A stretch of DNA of 64,000 nt from Aeromonas caviae (GTDB taxonomy: Bacteria > Pseudomonadota > Gammaproteobacteria > Enterobacterales > Aeromonadaceae): contig NZ_CDBK01000044.1 in assembly GCF_000819785.1 (NCBI RefSeq), positions 62,001 to 126,000 of the forward strand, read 5' to 3'. The notes beneath the pieces are model-generated. The model was not told the DNA's origin. It saw only the letters and a program-made list of their open reading frames with translations, and did not search any database. Position 1 is the first letter of the stretch. The number at the start of each line of letters is the position of its first letter. Positions 59,126 through 64,000 of this stretch are shown piece by piece. Made by a program: the position numbers and the translations under genes.

Positions 59126-59856
59126 TCCATCTTCCTCAGTTCCAGGGCGGCCACCAGAGCCTGGTTGGATGCACCTTGGGCAATCACGATACGGGTAAAA
59201 CCAGCCCCTTCTGCCATCTCGGCCACCCGGGGACTGGGCACCACCAGCAGGCGGTCATAAAGCCAGGGGTGCTGCGGGCCGGGCACCAGGGCCAGCAACC
59301 GCTGCAACAATTCGCCACTGGTGATGAGCAGGCTGTCGAGCCCGGCTGCCTGCCAGTGGCGGGTCAATGCGTCCCCGTCAAGATCGGGGTAGTGGCGCTC
59401 ATAGGTGGCACAATAGTGCACCAGTGCGCCCCGTGAGGCCAGCGTCCGGGCGATGAGATCCCGCCCGTCGTTGCCGCGCAGGATCAGCACCCGGCGGCCA
59501 CTCACCCCTTGCAGCGCCGGCAGGGCCAGCAGCCCTTCACTGCGGGGATCGGCCGGGCACAGGGCCTGGATGCCCGCCTCGGCGAAGGCATCCGCACTCG
59601 CCTGGCCGACTGCAAAGTAATCAATATGTGGCCAGGTCTGACCAGTTTGCAACAGAAAATGATGTGCAAAATGAACGGCATGCATGCTGACGGCGATAAC
59701 GAGGTCCGCCTCTCGCAGCATGTCACCCAGGTGAGGGAGGTCGCATCCCGGCCGGGTTTCCAGCAACGGACAGCAGAGCGGTGCATGACCCAACTGGTGC
59801 AGCATCTGCACCAGCTGGTTGGCCTGGGCGGCCGGGCGCACCACCAGGGGGACCAT
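59122..59856 (-). CDS. hemD: Uroporphyrinogen-III synthase
   Basis: 244 residues from the ATG at 59856 with GGAG 9 bases upstream. HemD proteins are poorly conserved, but VVRPAAQANQLVQML, the FAVGQASADAF segment, LILRGNDGRDLIARTL and the C-terminal LITSGELLQRL plus VPSPRVAEMAEGAGF are recognisable. It closes hydroxymethylbilane to uroporphyrinogen III with ring D inversion. Overlaps hemX by 4 bases. The longer frame to 60114 runs into hemC and is rejected. Confidence 0.93.
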   Translation of the reverse strand: MVPLVVRPAAQANQLVQMLHQLGHAPLCCPLLETRPGCDLPHLGDMLREADLVIAVSMHAVHFAHHFLLQTGQTWPHIDYFAVGQASADAFAEAGIQALCPADPRSEGLLALPALQGVSGRRVLILRGNDGRDLIARTLASRGALVHYCATYERHYPDLDGDALTRHWQAAGLDSLLITSGELLQRLLALVPGPQHPWLYDRLLVVPSPRVAEMAEGAGFTRIVIAQGASNQALVAALELRKME

Positions 59857-59902
59857 CAGGCGGCGCTCCAGGCAGATGACCGTGAACCTGGCTGTGCTGC
59901 AC

Positions 59903-60832
59903 TCATGCCCGGTAGACCTCGGCCAGGATAACGTCGGCGCCGGCGGCCAGCAGGCGCTGGGCCAGGGTGTGGCCCAGCGCCTCGCCCTCTGCCAGGGGGC
60001 CGCGGATCTCATCGCGAATGACGTGGCTGCCATCCGGGCTGCCCACCAGGCCGCGCAGCCATACCTCTTCTCCCTGTACCAGGGCATAGGCCCCGATGGG
60101 CACCTGACAGCCACCTTGCAGGGCGCGGTTCATGGCGCGCTCGGTCAGCACCCGGATGCGGGTCTCGGGGTGTTCGAGCGGCGCCAGCAGGGCGTGCAGC
60201 TCAACATCATCCAGGCGGCATTCGATGCCGACCGCCCCCTGGCCGTTGGCGGGCAGGCTCTGCTCGGGCTCGATGAAGGCGGCGATGCGATGGGCCATCT
60301 CCAGTCGTTTCAGGCCGGCGGCGGCCAGGATGATGGCGTCATAATCACCGGCATCCAGCTTGGCGAGGCGGGTGTTGACGTTGCCCCGCAGGTCGCGGAT
60401 CACGAGATCAGGGCGGGCAGCGCGCAGCTGGCACTGACGGCGCAGGCTGGAGGTGCCGACCACGGCCCCTTGAGGCAGCTCGTCTATCTGGTTGAAATGG
60501 TTGGAAACAAAGGCATCACGCGGGTCTTCGCGCTCACAGATGGTGTGCAGGCCGAGTCCGTCGGGGAACTCCACAGGTACGTCTTTCATGGAGTGGACAG
60601 CGATGTCGGCACGCCCTTCCAGCATGGCAGTCTCCAGCTCCTTGACGAACAACCCCTTGCCGCCGACCTTGGCGAGGGGGGTGTCGAGGATCTTGTCACC
60701 CTGGGTGCTCATGGGCACCAGTTCGACCTGCAGATCCGGATGGAGTGCCTCCAGCCGATCTTTCACAAAATTGGCCTGCCACAGGGCCAGTGGGCTCTTT
60801 CGAGTGGCAATTCTCAGGGTTCGGGCTGCCAT
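59903..60832 (-). CDS. hemC: Porphobilinogen deaminase (hydroxymethylbilane synthase)
   Basis: 309 residues if started at the ATG at 60832 ([11 protein letters not shown]), which places the dipyrromethane-binding Cys at residue 242 as in E. coli. In-frame ATG 60850 and GTG 60877 give longer N-termini, and none has a good ribosome binding site. Motifs: [26 protein letters not shown] and [10 protein letters not shown]. It polymerises four porphobilinogens. First gene of hemCDXY, divergent from cyaA. Confidence 0.96.
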   Translation of the reverse strand: MAARTLRIATRKSPLALWQANFVKDRLEALHPDLQVELVPMSTQGDKILDTPLAKVGGKGLFVKELETAMLEGRADIAVHSMKDVPVEFPDGLGLHTICEREDPRDAFVSNHFNQIDELPQGAVVGTSSLRRQCQLRAARPDLVIRDLRGNVNTRLAKLDAGDYDAIILAAAGLKRLEMAHRIAAFIEPEQSLPANGQGAVGIECRLDDVELHALLAPLEHPETRIRVLTERAMNRALQGGCQVPIGAYALVQGEEVWLRGLVGSPDGSHVIRDEIRGPLAEGEALGHTLAQRLLAAGADVILAEVYRA

Positions 60833-61082
60833 ATCAATCAGTTGTTTCATCTTTTGAGAGGAAAACGATCTTACCACCCTTTGCAGGGGCTTTCATGGCG
60901 CAGCCCGCAAAAGCGGGGCCAAGCTCAAAAACGGGGGCTGAAAATTATTTTCATTCAGCCAATAATTGATTTTAAGTTATTGAAAGTAAGCAACTTTATT
61001 GCTTTCCTCTGATACCGTTACGAACGGGGTCAGAAATAATCCGGTGATTGTGTGCGGGCTTGTTTACCACTGCTGTTTGCAT

Positions 61083-61098
61083 TGTTAACATGATCACA
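61083..61098. promoter_or_regulatory. CRP-type binding site upstream of cyaA
   Basis: Read on the minus strand, TGTGATCATGTTAACA matches TGTGA-N6-TCACA with one mismatch in the second half. It lies 57 bases before the cyaA TTG start in the divergent cyaA-hemC gap. cAMP-CRP is known to repress cyaA in enteric bacteria. Confidence 0.68.
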
Positions 61099-61154
61099 CT
61101 TTTTTGACGTCTCCCCGTTTTGGTGCGTCATTTCTCTTCCCCATAGGTAGGGCA

Positions 61155-63674
61155 TTGCTGGTTAAACTCGACACGCTGGTGGCGCGCTACGACGAACTCA
61201 ATCGTCTCAAGACGCAACGAGCGCTGGATCTCATGAGTCGCTACGGGCAGCAGGTTTTCCACTTGCTGCCTGTCATGCTGCACTTCAATCACCCCCTGTT
61301 GCCCGGTTATGTGGCAGGGGATGTGCCTCATGGTATCTGGAGTTTTGTCGCCAACGAGGCCCAGCAGGCCTTCATCCAGGATCTCTGCCAGAACGCCAAC
61401 TGCCAGGGCGGTCTCAGTACCCACGACAAGTCCATTCAGGGCCTCTACTCCATGGGGAGCACCTCCTCCATCGGTCAGTGCTGCCACTCGGATCTCGACA
61501 TCTGGGTCTGTCATGTGGCCGGTCTGTCGAGCGAGCGCCTCGCCCTGCTGGAACAGAAGTGCCAGCACCTCTCCATGTGGGCGGAGCAGCGGGGGGTCGA
61601 TCTCAACTTCTTCCTGATCCCCGAAGACAAGTTCCGTCAGCGCAACGATGCCCAGATGCAGGGGGAGAGCTGCGGCAGCGCCCAGCACCTGCTGCTGCTC
61701 GACGAGTTCTACCGCAGCGCCATGCACATCGCCGGCAAGCGGCTGCTCTGGTATCTGGTGCCTGCCGAATATGACGATCACTACGACGACTACGTCAACG
61801 GCCTGTTTGCCAACGGCAAGTTGAGCCAGGATGACTGGCTCGATCTGGGGGGTTTTGATCGCATTCCTGCCGAGGAGTATTTCGGCTCCGCCCTGTGGCA
61901 GCTCTACAAGGGAATCGACTCCCCCTACAAGGCGGTGCTCAAGTCGGTGCTGATGGAGGCCTACTCCCACGAGTATCCCAACACCCGGCTGCTGTCGGTG
62001 ACCAGTCGCGACTGGTTCCAGCACAACGAGGGGATGCACTACCGCCTCGACAACTACTGCCTGATGCTGGACAAGGTGACCAACTACCTCAAGTCCATCG
62101 GCGACATGCAGCGCCTCGATCTGGTGCGTCGCTGCTTCTATCTGAAGGTGTGCGACGGGCTGAGCCATCCCAAGGAAGATCACTCCCCGGACTGGCGCCG
62201 GGAGCAGATGGCCCAGCTGGTAGCCTACTGGGGCTGGAGTCCGGAGCGCCTTTACCACCTTGATCACCGCCAGGAGTGGAAGGTCGAGGACGTCAAGGTG
62301 GCCTACGCCGAGTTGCTGGAGGCCCTGATGCAGAGCTACCGCAATCTCATCCAGTTCGCCCGGCGCAACAACATCAGCGAGTCCATCAACCCGGAAGACA
62401 TCGGCATCCTGTCGCGCAAGCTCTATGCCGCATTCGAGAGCCTGCCGGGCAAGGTGCAGCGCATCAACCTCAAGATTGCGCCGGATCTCGGCGAGCCGGA
62501 TCTCAGTCTGGTACAGGTGCCCCACGGCCGCCTGAATCGCGCCGGCTGGTATCTCTACAAGCATTCCCTCGAACCCGCCGACATCATTGGCCGGGCGCCG
62601 CTCGAATATAACGGCTACATCAGCAAGCTGGTGGCCTGGGCCTATTTCAACGGCCTGCTGACGCCCCAGTCCCGGGTACACCTGTTCAACCAGGGCTCGG
62701 ATCTGCACATCGACAACCTGCATCAGTTCTGTCGCGATCTCTCCGGGACCTTCCCGGTCAAGTATCCCCGCGCGACCAACCTGGCCCTGAGCCGGCCGTG
62801 CGAGATCCGCCAGCTCTCCATCTTCCTGAACCTGGAGACGGACCCGTCCAGCCACTGGGTGGGGCAGGTGATCGAGTTCGATGCCAACGCCGCGGACGTC
62901 TTCTCGTTCGGTCGCAACCAGGAGTGTCTGGTGGGATCCGTGGATCTCGTCTATCGCAACTCCTGGAGCGAGATCCGCACCCTGCACTTCGAGGGAGAGG
63001 AAGCCGTGGTGGACGCCCTCACCACCATCCTCGGCAAGATGCACCAGGACGCCGCGGCCCCCGAGATGATCGAGGTGTTCTGCTACAGTCAGCACTTCCG
63101 CTCCCTGGTGCGCACCCGCTTCCAGCAGCTTGTGGCTGAATGCATCGAGTTGCGCCTGGCCCGGGACAAGCAGCAGCTGGTCAAGACGCTGGCGCTCGGC
63201 AAGGAGAAGTACGGCATCTTCTTCGAGCGGCGCGGGGTGTCGGTCAAGAAGCTGGAAAACGCCATCGACTTCTACCGCCACATCTCCCACAACAAGCTGG
63301 ATCACCTGCCGCTGCGCCTCGACAAGACTCACAGCCAGCACCTGCCCGGTATCGTCGACGCCTACGCCAGCGAAGGGCTGGTGCAGTTCTTCTTCGATAC
63401 CCGGGATGCAGGCACCAACATCTATATCCTGGACGAGGCGAATCGGGTGGAGATCTACCAGCACTTCGCCGGCAACAAGGACGAACTGGTACAGGGGGTG
63501 AATCGCTTCTACACCTCGGGTCACGAGCGATTCAGCAATGCGGGTCAGTTCAGCAACTTCAACCTGCCCCAGTACTACGAAATCGTGCAGGTGGGTGACA
63601 AACTCGATGTGATCCCCTACCGCAGCCAGAGCCCGCAGCGGGACACCCCAGGAGCTGCGCGGGAAGTAGGATGA
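61155..63674 (+). CDS. cyaA: Class I adenylate cyclase
   Basis: 839 residues (E. coli 848) from the TTG at 61155 (TTGCTGGTTAAACTC) with TAGGG upstream. An upstream in-frame TTG at 61104 gives an unlikely Phe/Pro-rich extension, whereas the shorter start matches the family. The catalytic motif [19 protein letters not shown] has Asp113 and Asp115. The C-terminal regulatory half includes [20 protein letters not shown]. It makes cAMP in response to the PTS. UUG start as in E. coli. Confidence 0.97.
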   Translation: MLVKLDTLVARYDELNRLKTQRALDLMSRYGQQVFHLLPVMLHFNHPLLPGYVAGDVPHGIWSFVANEAQQAFIQDLCQNANCQGGLSTHDKSIQGLYSMGSTSSIGQCCHSDLDIWVCHVAGLSSERLALLEQKCQHLSMWAEQRGVDLNFFLIPEDKFRQRNDAQMQGESCGSAQHLLLLDEFYRSAMHIAGKRLLWYLVPAEYDDHYDDYVNGLFANGKLSQDDWLDLGGFDRIPAEEYFGSALWQLYKGIDSPYKAVLKSVLMEAYSHEYPNTRLLSVTSRDWFQHNEGMHYRLDNYCLMLDKVTNYLKSIGDMQRLDLVRRCFYLKVCDGLSHPKEDHSPDWRREQMAQLVAYWGWSPERLYHLDHRQEWKVEDVKVAYAELLEALMQSYRNLIQFARRNNISESINPEDIGILSRKLYAAFESLPGKVQRINLKIAPDLGEPDLSLVQVPHGRLNRAGWYLYKHSLEPADIIGRAPLEYNGYISKLVAWAYFNGLLTPQSRVHLFNQGSDLHIDNLHQFCRDLSGTFPVKYPRATNLALSRPCEIRQLSIFLNLETDPSSHWVGQVIEFDANAADVFSFGRNQECLVGSVDLVYRNSWSEIRTLHFEGEEAVVDALTTILGKMHQDAAAPEMIEVFCYSQHFRSLVRTRFQQLVAECIELRLARDKQQLVKTLALGKEKYGIFFERRGVSVKKLENAIDFYRHISHNKLDHLPLRLDKTHSQHLPGIVDAYASEGLVQFFFDTRDAGTNIYILDEANRVEIYQHFAGNKDELVQGVNRFYTSGHERFSNAGQFSNFNLPQYYEIVQVGDKLDVIPYRSQSPQRDTPGAAREVG

Positions 63675-63704
63675 TGAGCTGATAACAGCACCGGCAAGAT
63701 GGCA

Positions 63705-63729
63705 AACGGCCTGCATGATGCAGGCCGTT
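63705..63729 (+). terminator. Hairpin after cyaA
   Basis: AACGGCCTGC, loop ATGAT, GCAGGCCGTT (63705-63729), followed by TGTCGT. Probable cyaA terminator with a weak T-run. A near-identical hairpin is at 63817-63840. Confidence 0.6.
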
Positions 63730-63816
63730 GTCGTATCCGTGGTGCGGGAATCAGGCGTGGAGGGGGCGCAGCCAGTGGGGGGATGCCGTCGAGCATCGCC
63801 GTCAGGGATGAAAGCA

Positions 63817-63840
63817 AACGGCCTGCTGATGCAGGCCGTT
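63817..63840. terminator. Near-identical hairpin before the partial esterase gene
   Basis: AACGGCCTGC, loop TGAT, GCAGGCCGTT (63817-63840). It lies 21 bases past the esterase stop on the minus strand and may end that transcript. Confidence 0.55.
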
Positions 63841-63861
63841 GTCTTACCCGTGAGCCGACAA

Positions 63862-64000
63862 TCAGGCGCCGAGGCGGGCCAGCAACCAGCTGCGAATGTC
63901 GCCCAGCTGGGGGCGGCAGATCTCGTGGCGCATGGGGTATTCGTGCCACTCGGGGCTGAGTCCCGCCGCTTCCAGCCGGTTCTTGGCGTCCCAGCCCATG
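63862..64000 (-). CDS. Carboxylesterase/phospholipase family protein, C-terminal part
   Basis: The minus-strand frame ends at TGA 63862-63864 and continues past the window edge. The visible 46 residues include AAGLSPEWHEYPMRHEICRP then a helix QLGDIRSWLLARLGA. This is the end of the alpha/beta-hydrolase family of small esterases (YpfH/EstB type), where the His in MRHEIC sits in the place of the catalytic His. Assignment from this tail only. Confidence 0.7.
   Translation of the reverse strand, partial: MGWDAKNRLEAAGLSPEWHEYPMRHEICRPQLGDIRSWLLARLGA

Noticed and set aside
61128-63716. 862-codon minus-strand frame opposite cyaA
   Set aside because: Antisense shadow of a complete, motif-bearing cyaA.

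Overview
The window is a GC-rich stretch of a gammaproteobacterial chromosome. Gene content and order point to Aeromonas or a close relative. It starts in the end of an MSHA type IV pilus cluster, directly followed by mreBCD. It then follows the order maf-rng-yhdP-(nit)-tldD known from enterics and vibrios, and it ends with hemCDXY divergent from cyaA. Genus assignment is inference from synteny and protein character, not from a database search. No phage, transposase, integrase, CRISPR array, rRNA or tRNA was recognised.

Layout. 1-5851: mshD (end), mshO, mshP, mshQ. 6068-17140: mreB, mreC, mreD, maf, rng, yhdP, a nitrilase-family amidase and tldD, all on +. 17244-24556: mostly minus-strand transport and small genes (MarC family, MFS symporter, YpfJ-type protease, CPA1 antiporter) with a PP-loop ATPase, a GNAT enzyme and small unknown proteins. 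24761-30679: metH, a Gfo/Idh/MocA oxidoreductase, rimK. 30834-33841: a two-component system divergent from two secreted acidic proteins. 33909-40969: a TPP riboswitch and the operon thiC-thiDE-thiF-thiS-thiG-thiH. 40970-53966: a looser region with a 640-bp block of nested hairpins, acetyltransferases, an LpoB-like lipoprotein, a diguanylate cyclase, ExoD, a small outer-membrane protein, a divergent ydhR/hxlR pair, an acyltransferase, a Fur-boxed TonB receptor with a PepSY protein, and a methyltransferase. 54026-63674: porin, glpX, a YkgJ-type protein, hemYXDC (minus) and cyaA (+). 63862-64000: the end of an esterase gene.

The genes are mainly housekeeping: rod-shape determination, thiamin and haem biosynthesis, methionine synthase and cAMP synthesis. 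The most notable signals are structural. C-rich palindromic repeats are dispersed through the window, and one lies in frame inside the N-terminus of thiH. The mshO leader may carry a similar insert. The nit start region is preceded by a 67-bp tandem duplication that repeats the near-start sequence. A micro-ORF between thiS and thiG repeats the ThiS tail. An 11-bp-spaced direct repeat sits between the two-component genes and the two secreted-protein genes, which makes that locus the best candidate for an uncharacterised small system. Control sites visible in the sequence include the TPP riboswitch, a Fur box, a CRP-like box at cyaA, an HxlR-type palindrome, and a terminator between mreB and mreC.
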